A stretch of DNA of 64,000 nucleotides from Chloroflexota bacterium (GTDB taxonomy: Bacteria > Chloroflexota > Anaerolineae > Anaerolineales > Anaerolineaceae), in NCBI GenBank assembly GCA_021372725.1, contig JAJFTV010000169.1, positions 16,180 to 80,179 of the forward strand. Direction: 5' to 3'. The number at the start of each line of letters is the position of its first letter. Within the stretch, counting starts at the first letter, position 1. The notes below the pieces were generated by a model. That model was not told the DNA's origin, did not search any database, and was given only the letters and a program-made list of their open reading frames with translations. The position numbers and the translations under genes are program-made. Below are positions 25,158 to 34,392 of this stretch, piece by piece.

Positions 25158-26321
25158 TCACTTTTTTTTGGGCGAATAGCGCTCAACGAAAGTTGCAACG
25201 CCATCACTTAACTTTAGAATGACAGCATCCTTGTCTAATGGATTGTGCGTAGCAGGATCAATTGTAATCACAGCATGAGTTAATTCGATATCGGTGGCAT
25301 TTTCAATAGCAGAACGTAATGCATCTGCATCTGTTGTTCCGGCTTTTTCAATAACGTCTTTGATGAAATAGACCATATCATATCCCATTACAACGTTCAA
25401 TTCCGGTTTGTCATTTTTGTAACGCTCAACATACTTATTTTTGATCTCCGCTAATGCTGGATCGCCCCAGTCAAAGTGGTTCACAGTATAGTAGTCGTGT
25501 AAATCGGGGCTGATCTCAAACATAGTTGGAGAGTAAGAATCTCCACTGAGGAAAACCACATCCATCCCGAGATCATAAGCTTGCTTCGTGATTAAGGCGT
25601 TTTCCTTATAAGTGTTAGGTAAAAAAATAGCATCCGGATTGTACTCTTTTATACTGGTGAGTTGGGAGCGGAAATCCACATCACCTGACTTATAGGCAAG
25701 CTTCGCACTGATTGTTCCACCTGCATCGAGAAAGTTATCTTCGATCGCTTTTGTAATACCAATCGAATAATCGCTTGTCACATCATAGAGAATAGCGGCA
25801 TTCTTTATTCCAAGAGTATTGACTGCATAATTGGCTAGGATACGCCCCTGGTATGGGTCTGTGAAGCAGAGGCGGAAAGACCATGGCCGTACTTTACCAT
25901 CTTCTGTCTGGGTGACCATGGTGTTAGTTGCAAAGGATGCAATCTGCGGGACTTTATTGTTGGCGGCGATATCTGCTACAGCAATGGTTGGGCCACTCAG
26001 ATTGCTTCCGAGAAGCGCGACGATTTTATCCTGCTCGATAGCTTTTTTTACTGCATTAACTGAGTCAGCTGATGTGCCACGACCATCATAAAACTGTAGA
26101 TCCAACTTTTTACCGAGTATACCGCCTGCTGCGTTTATCTCGTCGGCTGCTATTTGAGCACCATCTCTTTCAGCCATTCCCCATAGGGCACTGTCACCGG
26201 TGATATGAACGAGGTAACCAATTTTGATCGAGTCATCCTTGGCGGATCCAGCGGTATCACAACTGGCCAATACAACAGAAAACATTAATAGTACGAGGAA
26301 GATATTACATACTTTTTTCAT
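25158..26321 (-). CDS. branched-chain amino acid-type ABC transporter substrate-binding lipoprotein
   Basis: A 387-residue type I periplasmic binding protein. The signal peptide ends in V-L-A-S-C with the lipidated Cys at 21. The mature part begins with I-K-I-G-Y-L-V-H-I-T-G-D-S-A-L-W-G and has D-G-A-Q-I-A-A-D-E-I-N-A-A-G-G-I, the signature of the LivJ/LivK family. It captures the ligand and delivers it to the LivH-LivM channel encoded just downstream. The ligand cannot be inferred from sequence; the linked racemase and DUF917 genes point toward a hydantoin or amino-acid derivative. Confidence 0.9.
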   Translation of the reverse strand: MKKVCNIFLVLLMFSVVLASCDTAGSAKDDSIKIGYLVHITGDSALWGMAERDGAQIAADEINAAGGILGKKLDLQFYDGRGTSADSVNAVKKAIEQDKIVALLGSNLSGPTIAVADIAANNKVPQIASFATNTMVTQTEDGKVRPWSFRLCFTDPYQGRILANYAVNTLGIKNAAILYDVTSDYSIGITKAIEDNFLDAGGTISAKLAYKSGDVDFRSQLTSIKEYNPDAIFLPNTYKENALITKQAYDLGMDVVFLSGDSYSPTMFEISPDLHDYYTVNHFDWGDPALAEIKNKYVERYKNDKPELNVVMGYDMVYFIKDVIEKAGTTDADALRSAIENATDIELTHAVITIDPATHNPLDKDAVILKLSDGVATFVERYSPKKK

Positions 26322-26368
26322 TTGAGACTCTCCTTATTTTATACATCAATTGGACAGGTCTAGTATTC

Positions 26369-27091
26369 TTATTTGAACCTACGTTCTTTCTCTATAGGTG
26401 ACATCCATCCAATCTTGCTATGACGGATGTTACAGCGAATCATGCCTTCTAAAACAGCGACTGATGCTCCGGCAGGATCAACAACAGGAACAACCATACC
26501 ATTATCAGACAGGCGCGTTGCAATCTTACATGCTATTCCACCAAACCCGGTGCAACCAAGTATGATTGAATCTGCCCCGTCTTCTTTGATAGCTTTAACG
26601 GATTCGGCAAACAATTTTTCATAAATCAAATTGTCCTCATAAATAGCAAGCACTGGTACATCGATACTCCGCACAGAAATAATCCTTCCTGTATTAATAT
26701 AAGCTGCATTGAGCCTGCGTATCATAGGAAGGATCGATGGAACAATCGTAATAATAGCGATGCGGTGTCCGACAGAAAGCGCAAGCTGGACGGATGCAGA
26801 ACCAGCACCGACGACAGGATATGATACAGCTTCTCGGATTGCTTCAAGGCCAGGGTCAACAAAACAATTAATGATAGCGCCGTCGAATCTCTCTTTTTCG
26901 CCATTCACCGCCAAGCGAATGATTTCCGGGGTGTTCAAGGCTGCGTCATATTCGTTTTCAATGGATGATGATCCGTACATCAATCTACGTGCTTCAACTT
27001 CGGTACCAGGTGAAAGGAAGGGATGAAAGATTGCTTCTTCCAATTCATCTTTTCGATTGGAGATAATAGGGCGAATGATCAATAATTTCAC
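26369..27091 (-). CDS. Asp/Glu/hydantoin racemase family protein
   Basis: A 240-residue member of the family with two catalytic cysteines. C76 in I-I-N-C-F-V-D-P-G and C180 in L-G-C-T-G-F-G-G are both in place, as in hydantoin racemase and related two-base racemases. The start is placed at GTG 27091, preceded by GGAG 11 bases upstream; a longer frame to 27148 adds a Gly/Ser-rich stretch without a site. It is the first gene of the leftward operon with the binding protein, permeases, ATPases and DUF917 protein. It most likely interconverts stereoisomers of the imported compound; allantoin or hydantoin are options. Confidence 0.85.
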   Translation of the reverse strand: MKLLIIRPIISNRKDELEEAIFHPFLSPGTEVEARRLMYGSSSIENEYDAALNTPEIIRLAVNGEKERFDGAIINCFVDPGLEAIREAVSYPVVGAGSASVQLALSVGHRIAIITIVPSILPMIRRLNAAYINTGRIISVRSIDVPVLAIYEDNLIYEKLFAESVKAIKEDGADSIILGCTGFGGIACKIATRLSDNGMVVPVVDPAGASVAVLEGMIRCNIRHSKIGWMSPIEKERRFK

Positions 27092-27445
27092 GATATAAAC
27101 TACTCCTCCCAAACCAGAAATTGATCCGGAAAGGCTTTGAATTATCAAACAAATTACTAAATTGGATTACATCCATATTAGCACAAATAAACAATTTGTC
27201 AATACAGCAATATGCTATTCACAAACAACTTGTAAGTAAATTTGTTGTAATTGACATTATGTTGATTATTCAGTCATATATTTTACATAATATTGTAATA
27301 TCTACAACATTTTGGCAGATATTAATTTTATAATTTCACGGTAAACAGAAATACGATTACAATTTGTCAAGTATTTATACTTGTGAATAATTTGAAATTA
27401 TTGTATAGTTGTAGTAATTTCGTACGTAAACCCTGGAGAGAATGA
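27092..27445. other. AT-rich divergent control region
   Basis: About 350 bases, strongly AT-rich, between the leftward racemase/transporter operon and the rightward YheO-like regulator gene. It holds the regulator promoter, a CAAGTA-TTTA-TACTTG inverted repeat at 27368-27383 next to it, and several TTTGT/ACAA-rich near-repeats. No gene is seen. Confidence 0.6.
27381..27409 (+). promoter_or_regulatory. promoter of the YheO-like regulator gene with overlapping palindrome
   Basis: TTGTGA (27381-27386), a 17-base spacer and TATAGT (27404-27409), about 35 bases before the ATG. The inverted repeat CAAGTA/TACTTG at 27368-27383 overlaps the -35 box, so a protein bound there would block this promoter; autoregulation is plausible. 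Confidence 0.6.
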
Positions 27446-28075
27446 ATGAAAGCAGAAGAAGTTTTTAAAATGCTTGACGATATTGCAAAAGGCATCGCCA
27501 TGACTTTTGGAAGAAATTGTGAAACTTTAATTCAAGACTATAGTAAACCGAATCATCCAGTTCTTTCAATTTATAACGGCCATGTTAGCGGCCGAGAAGT
27601 TGGATCTTCCCTTGAGATCACAAGCAATGCAAGCCGATATATCCAGGGAGTTCAAATTACTGATCATTTAATTAATTGTCTTGCCATGCGAAACAACCGA
27701 AAAATAAAGACTACATCGTTCAATTTTCGTGGTGAAGGTTATTATTACTGTCTAGGAATTAATTATGATTTCACAATCCTGGCTGAGACCCAGGTTGTGT
27801 TGGAAAGTATGAATATGGTAGGGGAGGAACTTGATATAATGGTGGATCAAAATTATCTCAGCCAAATCTTAGACTCCATTTTGATTCAGATTGGAATTCC
27901 AGTTGAAGAGATGAAAAAGGAAAATCGTCTGGAGGTGATCCGCCTATTAAAGGCCCAAAATGCGTTTAGTTTCCAAAAATCTGTGCCTTATGTGGCAGAA
28001 AGGCTGAAATTATCAAGATATACTATATATAGCTATATCAAGGAATTGAACTCTGAAGAATCTTCAAAAAAATAA
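27446..28075 (+). CDS. YheO/DauR-like transcriptional regulator (PAS-like plus HTH)
   Basis: A 209-residue regulator. Residues ~5-115 form the YheO-type PAS-like domain (C-E-T-L-I-Q-D-Y, then I-Y-N-G-H-V-S-G-R-E-V-G), and residues ~145-205 form the matching helix-turn-helix domain (V-P-Y-V-A-E-R-L-K-L-S-R-Y-T-I-Y-S-Y-I-K). DauR, a known family member, controls D-arginine use in Pseudomonas. The gene is divergent from the racemase/transporter/DUF917 operon across an AT-rich region and is the natural candidate for its ligand-responsive regulator. GGAG lies 8 bases before the chosen ATG. Confidence 0.88.
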   Translation: MKAEEVFKMLDDIAKGIAMTFGRNCETLIQDYSKPNHPVLSIYNGHVSGREVGSSLEITSNASRYIQGVQITDHLINCLAMRNNRKIKTTSFNFRGEGYYYCLGINYDFTILAETQVVLESMNMVGEELDIMVDQNYLSQILDSILIQIGIPVEEMKKENRLEVIRLLKAQNAFSFQKSVPYVAERLKLSRYTIYSYIKELNSEESSKK

Positions 28076-28489
28076 CTTACTCAAGCATTTTCTTGTGATT
28101 TCCTGAAACCACATTCTTACATGTCAACTAAATAAGAGTGATAATGTGCTATCCGCCAACTGGTCGTTCATTTTTCCTCCCTTGCAGTGTCTTTACTATC
28201 TTCTCCATATAAGCACCTACTACAGCTTGAGTACTGATATTTGGACGTTTTATCCCCACAGATACGGTAAAGAACACATGCTCCCTCCTTTATAATCCGG
28301 AAGTCAGTGGTTCGAATCCATCAAACGCTGAAAAAAGTGTCAAACAAGTTATTGGTCTTTTAATTTGAAAGATTTGGCGGTCCAAGAACCACATGAAATC
28401 GATTTTGTTTTTCGATATCGAAACGACTGCTAACCATTTCAATGAAAAAAAGCTACTACGGAAAATCCTCCGCGCAGAGATCTGTTCAG
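28076..28489. other. intergenic region with a tRNA-like fragment
   Basis: About 410 bases without a convincing gene between the YheO-like regulator and tRNA-Ser. The only recognisable element is a tRNA 3'-half-like segment around 28289-28322, annotated separately. Confidence 0.5.
28289..28322 (+). pseudogene. tRNA 3'-half remnant, possible old attachment site
   Basis: The segment reads like the 3' half of a tRNA: an anticodon-loop-like TTTATAA, then a stem side, a short variable region and a T-arm with GGTTCGAATCC. The 5' half is missing and the upstream bases do not pair with the anticodon stem. It lies at the edge of the AT-rich block and 170 bases from an intact tRNA-Ser, so it may be a leftover of integration at a tRNA gene. 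This is weak evidence. Confidence 0.35.
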
Positions 28490-28577
28490 CGGAGAGGGTG
28501 GGATTCGAACCCACGGTGGAGGGAACCTCCACAACGGTTTTCGAGACCGCCCCGATCGGCCGCTCTGGCACCTCTCC
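28490..28577 (-). tRNA. tRNA-Ser (CGA)
   Basis: Cloverleaf with acceptor GGAGAGG/CCTCTCC, anticodon loop CTCGAAA (anticodon CGA), long variable arm (a class II tRNA, as expected for Ser) and T-loop TTCGAAT. The discriminator is G. CCA is not encoded. Confidence 0.95.
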
Positions 28578-28638
28578 GAATGAGCCAATTATAACAGGCT
28601 AAACCTGAATAGCCGGTTTTCCTTTCTTGTTGTTCCTT

Positions 28639-30030
28639 TTATATCTCAACCGTCTGTTCCAGCGCGGGGTACAAAATATTCTCAAATCCACGGTCTTTTA
28701 ATTTTTCCATCAATGGTTCCGCACCGCGCTCCTCGCCGTGCACCAGGAAAAGCTGCCGCAGGGAGGCCTGGCTGGCCTGGGCATAGGTGAGCAGCATATC
28801 CTGCCCGGCGTGCGCCGACAGGCCGCCAATGGTCACCACATCGGCCTTGCGGGTGTATTCCTCGCCGAAGATGCGGACGTGCTTTTCCAGTTCGGCCAGC
28901 CTGCGGCCCAGAGTAAAAGGAGCCTGCCAACCTACGATCAGGATGGTGTTGCGTGCATCTTCGATATTGTTCTTGAGGTGGTGCAGGATCCTGCCCGTTT
29001 CAGCCATACCGGAAGCCGAAACGATCATCAACGGGCCGTTCATGTTATTGATGGCTTTCGATTCTTCGACCGAACGCGTATAGGTGACTCCATCGTAATG
29101 ATGAGAGGCTTGTGCTTCAACAAAGAACCGCTTCGCCTCCTCATCAAAATACTGTGGATACATATTAAAAATGTCGGTCACACTGACCGCCAGGGGACTG
29201 TCCACAAATACAGGGATGTGCTGAATGACACCTTCGCGCACCATGCGGTTGTACATATATATAATTTCCTGTGTACGGCCAACAGCAAACGCCGGGATGA
29301 TGATTTTCCCTTTGTTCCTGATGGCGTGTTTCACAACCTCGGAGAATTCCATGTATGCCTCCTCCGGATCGCGATGGACTTTGTCGCCATAGGTGCATTC
29401 CATCATCAGGTAATCTGCATCTTGAGGCAGCACCGGGTCTTTGATAATGGGCAGATGCTTCCTTCCAATATCACCGGAGAACCACAAGCGCGTCCTTTTC
29501 CCATTTTCGGTGATATCCAGCACGATGGACGCCGATCCCAGGATATGACCGGCTTCGACAAAGTGAGCTCTGACCCCTTCCACCGGTTCGAACTCCCGGT
29601 TATATTCACGTCTCTCAAACTGACGAATGGCAATTTCCACATCCGGGATGGTATACAGGGGTTCGATGAGAGGCTTGCCTTGCTGGGCAAGTTTCTTGTT
29701 CATGTATCCTGCATCGGCTTCATGGATATGACCACTATCACGCAGCATAACCTCGGCAAGAGATACCGTTCCCGGAGTGGCGTAGATGGGACCTTTGAAA
29801 CCCTTTTTTACGAGATTTGGCAGGTTACCGGAATGATCGATATGGGCATGGGAAAGAAGAACAGCATCGATACTCTCGGGGTCAAAGGGAAAGCTGCGAT
29901 TGCGGGTGAAGCTCTCTTCCCGTTTGCCCTGATAAAGGCCGCACTCCAGCAGCAGCCGGCTGCCGTTCACTTCGACAAGGAATTGAGAACCGGTGACCGT
30001 CCGTGCGGCACCATCAAAATGAATTTTCAT
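28639..30030 (-). CDS. beta-CASP metallo-beta-lactamase nuclease
   Basis: A 463-residue RNA-processing-type metallo-beta-lactamase of the Ysh1/CPSF73-like bacterial group. The zinc motif is H-A-H-I-D-H (H61, H63, D65, H66), further ligands occur in E-A-G-H-I-L-G-S and S-G-D-I-G-R, and the beta-CASP insert is present with the closing L-S-A-H-A-G. Such proteins act as RNA endo/exonucleases. The ATG overlaps the RNase D stop by four bases, so the two nucleases are translationally coupled, which supports a joint RNA-turnover role. Confidence 0.9.
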   Translation of the reverse strand: MKIHFDGAARTVTGSQFLVEVNGSRLLLECGLYQGKREESFTRNRSFPFDPESIDAVLLSHAHIDHSGNLPNLVKKGFKGPIYATPGTVSLAEVMLRDSGHIHEADAGYMNKKLAQQGKPLIEPLYTIPDVEIAIRQFERREYNREFEPVEGVRAHFVEAGHILGSASIVLDITENGKRTRLWFSGDIGRKHLPIIKDPVLPQDADYLMMECTYGDKVHRDPEEAYMEFSEVVKHAIRNKGKIIIPAFAVGRTQEIIYMYNRMVREGVIQHIPVFVDSPLAVSVTDIFNMYPQYFDEEAKRFFVEAQASHHYDGVTYTRSVEESKAINNMNGPLMIVSASGMAETGRILHHLKNNIEDARNTILIVGWQAPFTLGRRLAELEKHVRIFGEEYTRKADVVTIGGLSAHAGQDMLLTYAQASQASLRQLFLVHGEERGAEPLMEKLKDRGFENILYPALEQTVEI

Positions 30031-31175
30031 GAATGATCCTCTTGTTGGATGATTTCCAGTATTTCTTTGCCGTAGTGATTGAACCGCCAGGGCAGATCCT
30101 GCATGATTTTTTTCAATTGCGCCAGGCTGGATGGCTCTTCTTTGGCGATGAGCTCCATCACATCCCGCGGCAGCACAATATCTGATTCAATGCCCAACTC
30201 CCGGGCTCTTCCCCTTCTCCATATCCGCAGCGCTTCGTGCAGGTTAAGGTAGCGCCCATTGGGACGCAGGCGGCAGGGTCGCGGGGGTGGTTTTCTATTC
30301 ATGCCTTTTTCCACTGCGATGAGGATTTCACCCCCGTGCATACCTACCATCCGCCGGTTCATGCCCGGCACATGCTCAAGCATATCTCTGTTGCGGGGGG
30401 TCTTGCGCGCAATTTCCAGCAGCACCTTGTCACCCAGCACCTTGAAAACAGGTTTGTTTTTCGCCCTGGCAACCCGCTCGCGGTATTGGTAAAGTTCATA
30501 CAAAACTGCCAACTGTTGATAATCCAATTCTTCCTTAAGAGCCAGCCGCCAGAAATGAGCCAGCCCGTTTTCGACGTAGCTGGCATGTACCTTCGTCATC
30601 CGTTCAAAATCCTCCCGCGCCAGCTCGGAAAGATTTTTTTCAACCAGTTGTTCGTTCAGCCGCTGGCGTAAATCGATCAGGTAATGAGTATCCAGCCGGG
30701 CATAGGCTTTTTGTTCCTCTGACAACGGGCGTTCTCCCCAGTTGGCACGCTGAAACTGTTTGTCCAGCGTGAGATTAAACTCACTTTCCAGCATGGCCGC
30801 CAGCCCAATTTGCGGATACTTCAAAATACGCCCGGCCAGCATGGTATCAAAGATATTTTCAAATGAAAATCCAAAGTCACGCCTCAGGCAAATAATGTCA
30901 TACTCGGCGGCGTGGAAGATTTTTTCAATAATTGGAGAGGAGAAAATGGATCCCAGGGATGACAAATCATCCAGTGCCAAAGGATCCACCAAATAATCCT
31001 CGCGGCCTGTCGAAAATTGAATCAGGCATACCTGTTCCTGGTAAGCGAAAAGGCTGTTGGATTCGGTATCCACTGCAAGAAAATTGCAGGGTTCCAGATT
31101 CCTGACCATCTTGGCAAGGGCACCCGGCGTGTCCACCCAGATCATTTCAGTAGTGATCGAATTATCCATGTCCAT
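30027..31175 (-). CDS. rnd: ribonuclease D
   Basis: A 382-residue 3'-5' exonuclease. The DEDDy catalytic set is complete: D36 and E38 in A-V-D-T-E, D93 in H-A-A-E-Y-D, Y158 and D162 in Y-A-R-L-D. One or two HRDC domains follow (about 210-370). RNase D trims tRNA 3' ends and other small RNAs. The gene is upstream of, and overlaps by four bases, a beta-CASP nuclease gene. Three tRNA-Ser genes lie within a few kilobases, but no functional link to them is implied. Confidence 0.92.
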   Translation of the reverse strand: MDMDNSITTEMIWVDTPGALAKMVRNLEPCNFLAVDTESNSLFAYQEQVCLIQFSTGREDYLVDPLALDDLSSLGSIFSSPIIEKIFHAAEYDIICLRRDFGFSFENIFDTMLAGRILKYPQIGLAAMLESEFNLTLDKQFQRANWGERPLSEEQKAYARLDTHYLIDLRQRLNEQLVEKNLSELAREDFERMTKVHASYVENGLAHFWRLALKEELDYQQLAVLYELYQYRERVARAKNKPVFKVLGDKVLLEIARKTPRNRDMLEHVPGMNRRMVGMHGGEILIAVEKGMNRKPPPRPCRLRPNGRYLNLHEALRIWRRGRARELGIESDIVLPRDVMELIAKEEPSSLAQLKKIMQDLPWRFNHYGKEILEIIQQEDHS

Positions 31176-31438
31176 GTGAGATTATAGCCCAAAAACAAGT
31201 CATTCCGGTTTTCACGTATGCACCGGATATGGATCGGGAAAAGGGTGCGGGATCTATTTCTGAGTGCTTCTTCTGTATCTGGCATGTGCAGGGTGGAACT
31301 TCACAGGCACAGAATAGCATCGAAATCCGTGCCAAACCGGTCGGGCAGGCAGCGGTTATCCACCTGGTAAAGGGGGATGTCCAATTAACAGAAGATGTCC
31401 AGGCCTGTTTTATGCTAAACTTATACAGGAGTATAACC

Positions 31439-33271
31439 ATGAAAACCAGAACGCCTGAATTAAAAACCCGCTGGCAGCAGCGTTTCCTGGCCTGCGGTGT
31501 GACGTGGACTCAAATGGCCAGCCTGAACCCGGATCGAGGCCTGGCGGGCAGCAACCGGTCAGGTGTTTTACAGTTATATGCCTGGGATATTCCCACCGGG
31601 AATCTACGCCCGTTAACTGATTATCCGACTGGCAAGATGATGGGCTATCTTTCGCCGGATGGCAGTCACGTTTATTATCTGAAGGACGAGGGCAGCAATG
31701 AGATCGGGCATTATGTACGGGTGCCTTTTGAGGGCGGCCCCGAAGAAGACATTACGCCTAATCTGCCTCCTTATGCTTCATACTCCATCACCGCCAGCGG
31801 CGATTCTTCACGCTTGCTGCTTCTGGCGGCTGCCCAGGATGGTTTCAAATTATACATGATGGATATTGGGCAGAAGGACAAGCCGGGTGAACCGCGTTTA
31901 ATTCATCAAACCAAATCACTCTTGCAGGACGTCCATCTTTCATCCAATGGGCAAACGGCTGTCGTTGTTTCCACGGAGCTTTCGCAAAAACTGTTCACGA
32001 ATCTGCTGGCGATTGACGCTGACAGTGGGATCAAGATTGCTGAATTGTGGGACGGCGGGGAGACTTCCCTGCAGGGTTGCACTTTCTCGCCCATGGCCGG
32101 TGATCAGCGCGTGCTGGCCACAACAAACCGCAGCGGTTTTGAACGTCCCCTCCTGTGGAACCCGCACACCGGCGAACGCCGTGATTTTGATTTCAAGGAA
32201 CTTGATGGTGATGTAACACCCTGTGACTGGTCACCTGATGGCCGGTACTTGCTGTTGCAAAATATTCACCAGGCCCGCCAGCAGTTTTATTTATTTGATC
32301 TTCAGGAAGAACGGTTGATCAAACTGGATCATCCCTGCGGTACTTATACTTCTTTTAGCGGGTATGGAACTTATTTCACTGATAAAAATGAGATCATCAC
32401 AAACTGGCAGGATGCCACACACCCAGCCCAGGTGATTGCGCTCGACATGTTGACAGGCCGGAAAACCCGCACGGTCATGCCCGGTGCCGATGTTCCACCC
32501 GGGCAGCCCTGGAAGGCGGTCACTTTTCCTTCCAGTGATGGGACAATGATCCAGGCCTGGCTGGCTGTCCCGCAGGGTCAGGGCCCCTTCCCGACCATCC
32601 TGCACACCCATGGCGGCCCGACCGGTGTGATGACCGAGAGCTTTGATCCGCAGGCACAAACCTGGCTGGATCATGGCTTTGCATTTCTCACCGTTAACTA
32701 CCGCGGTTCCACCACCTTCGGCAAGGATTTTCAGAACCAGATTGTGGGTGATTTGGGCCACTGGGAGGTGGAGGATGTGGAAGCAGGCCTGAAATGGCTG
32801 ATTGCGAATGGCATTGCTGACCCTGCCCGTATCCTGAAAACCGGCTGGTCGTATGGTGGGTACATGACGCTGATGTGTCTGGGGAAACTGCCCGAGTATT
32901 TTGCGGGCGGTATGGCAGGCATTGCCATCGCCGATTGGAGTTTGATGTACGAAGACCAGGCTCCCACCTTGCGCGGATACCAGGTGGCCCTGTTTGGCGG
33001 TACGCCGGAAACACATGCCGGGCAGTATCGCAAGAGTTCGCCGATCACCTATGCGGAGAATGTGCGTGTGCCGGTACTGATCATCCAGGGCAGCAATGAT
33101 ACCCGTTGCCCGGTGCGCCAGATGAAAGCCTATCTTGAAAAGATGAAGAAGCTGGGCAAGCAGGTGGACATCCACTGGTTTGAAGCCGGGCATGGATCGA
33201 TGAAAATTGAAGAAAAGATCAGGCAAATGCAAATCATGCTGGATTACGCCTATCATGTTCTGGGGGAATAG
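31439..33271 (+). CDS. S9 family prolyl oligopeptidase-type peptidase
   Basis: A 610-residue two-domain serine peptidase. The N-terminal two thirds are a beta-propeller of the DPP/TolB type (L-S-P-D-G-S and W-S-P-D-G-R repeats); the C-terminal third is an alpha/beta hydrolase. The catalytic triad is S471 in G-W-S-Y-G-G-Y, D554 in G-S-N-D-T-R, and H585 in E-A-G-H-G. The start is placed at 31439 because AGGAG lies 7 bases upstream; a frame open back to 31229 would add 70 residues with no family match. No signal peptide is seen, so it acts in the cytoplasm, probably trimming oligopeptides or acyl-peptides. Confidence 0.9.
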   Translation: MKTRTPELKTRWQQRFLACGVTWTQMASLNPDRGLAGSNRSGVLQLYAWDIPTGNLRPLTDYPTGKMMGYLSPDGSHVYYLKDEGSNEIGHYVRVPFEGGPEEDITPNLPPYASYSITASGDSSRLLLLAAAQDGFKLYMMDIGQKDKPGEPRLIHQTKSLLQDVHLSSNGQTAVVVSTELSQKLFTNLLAIDADSGIKIAELWDGGETSLQGCTFSPMAGDQRVLATTNRSGFERPLLWNPHTGERRDFDFKELDGDVTPCDWSPDGRYLLLQNIHQARQQFYLFDLQEERLIKLDHPCGTYTSFSGYGTYFTDKNEIITNWQDATHPAQVIALDMLTGRKTRTVMPGADVPPGQPWKAVTFPSSDGTMIQAWLAVPQGQGPFPTILHTHGGPTGVMTESFDPQAQTWLDHGFAFLTVNYRGSTTFGKDFQNQIVGDLGHWEVEDVEAGLKWLIANGIADPARILKTGWSYGGYMTLMCLGKLPEYFAGGMAGIAIADWSLMYEDQAPTLRGYQVALFGGTPETHAGQYRKSSPITYAENVRVPVLIIQGSNDTRCPVRQMKAYLEKMKKLGKQVDIHWFEAGHGSMKIEEKIRQMQIMLDYAYHVLGE

Positions 33272-33296
33272 GCTGGTTTGAATTTTGTGTTTTCAA

Positions 33297-33327
33297 AAAG
33301 TGCACTGTCAGAACGACAGTGCACTTT
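33297..33327. terminator. bidirectional terminator between S9 peptidase and phosphotransferase genes
   Basis: A perfect 13-bp stem (33297-33309 with 33315-33327) with a 5-base loop, A-rich on the left and CTTTCT on the right. It lies between two converging genes and probably ends both. Confidence 0.8.
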
Positions 33328-33383
33328 CTATCACCTTGATTTTACCAATCCCCCCTATCAATAGTTACTTCGGTCCATATCCT

Positions 33384-34364
33384 TTACGAAATGGATAATG
33401 GCACAAACGGTTTGCCGGAGAGGATGTTATCCTTTCGCCCCTGCATGAACTTTCCCACCCAACTGTCGGGCGCTTCCTTGTCAGCAAAATCCGCCACCTG
33501 CAAATAAAGCCCGATCTCGAGCAGCTTCAGGAAGGCAGGCAATTCATTGAGTTGATCCTGATCCAACCGGCGTTCACTTCGATAGCCATCCGAAAAGTGA
33601 TCCAGAAAACGGGTTGCGAAAGCTTGCCGGTCATGCCCGGGGTACAACACCAGAAAATCGAGCAGCGGCAGGGCGATGTCCATCAAATACCATCCGTAAC
33701 AGCAATCGTCAAAATCATAGAGCGTGAGCGTGTCATCGGTGGTGTCGATGAAAAAATTGGCGCATTGCAAATCGGAATGGATCAGGCCGTAAGTGTTTGA
33801 GGTACGCGGCAGGCTGTTGATACACCGGATGACTTCTTCGCGTAGCTGTAAGATTCCACTTTCAGCCCCCGCCAGCTTGTCGAGAGGGCTGTAATTATTG
33901 ATGACTTCGTCCCATGCCGGGCGGGTAACAATGCCGGCCGGGGGTTGATAGCCTTGCGAAAGCCGGTGCAGCTTGCCAGTCAGACTGCCCAACAGTGTAA
34001 ACTGCCGGTCATTCCATTCTTCGAATCCCAGGGTTTCTGCCCGCACACCGCGCGCCTTTTGCACTGCTGTGACAAGCCACAGTTCATCGCCGTCCGGGAT
34101 GGTTTCCACCAGGCGATTATGGATGGACGGTAGCGGAAGGGGTACGCTTAACCCGTTTTTTGCCAGATACTGCACCCAATCCAGGCTGGAGGTCATGGCA
34201 GGAAGGTTAAAGCCCTCGCCGGGCGGGGTCAGCCGTAATACAGCCTGTTTCCCGCTTTGCGTAAATTCGTAAACAGCGCTGGATGTGCCGCCCGATAAAC
34301 GGACAGCCTGGTTGTCATCGCTGCCGAACAGTGTGAGGGCATGGGAAAGCAGAGCAGGGTTCAT
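33384..34364 (-). CDS. aminoglycoside phosphotransferase-fold kinase
   Basis: A 326-residue protein of the APH/choline-kinase fold. The catalytic loop H-S-D-L-Q-C-A-N-F (D198, N203) and the metal-binding D-F-D (D217) are intact. An N-terminal lobe with G-G-T-S-S-A-V-Y and a lysine or arginine in V-L-R-L binds ATP. Many members phosphorylate small alcohols or amino-sugars (homoserine, choline, SrkA-type); resistance should not be assumed. The start is placed at ATG 34364, because a longer frame would run through the neighbouring tRNA-Ser gene. No Shine-Dalgarno site is obvious. Confidence 0.82.
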   Translation of the reverse strand: MNPALLSHALTLFGSDDNQAVRLSGGTSSAVYEFTQSGKQAVLRLTPPGEGFNLPAMTSSLDWVQYLAKNGLSVPLPLPSIHNRLVETIPDGDELWLVTAVQKARGVRAETLGFEEWNDRQFTLLGSLTGKLHRLSQGYQPPAGIVTRPAWDEVINNYSPLDKLAGAESGILQLREEVIRCINSLPRTSNTYGLIHSDLQCANFFIDTTDDTLTLYDFDDCCYGWYLMDIALPLLDFLVLYPGHDRQAFATRFLDHFSDGYRSERRLDQDQLNELPAFLKLLEIGLYLQVADFADKEAPDSWVGKFMQGRKDNILSGKPFVPLSIS

Positions 34365-34392
34365 AAAGGGATTGATGAGTAAGGGGAAAAGG

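Noticed and set aside
28393..28602. Frame across tRNA-Ser(CGA) encoding V-G-F-E-P-T
   Set aside because: A known type of false gene made by reading through a tRNA on the opposite strand.
28738..30036. 432-codon rightward frame opposite the beta-CASP nuclease gene
   Set aside because: Shadow of a clear metallo-beta-lactamase gene; His/Phe/Gln-rich and without domain likeness.
32291..33256. 321-codon leftward frame opposite the S9 peptidase
   Set aside because: Antisense shadow of the hydrolase domain with a complete catalytic triad.
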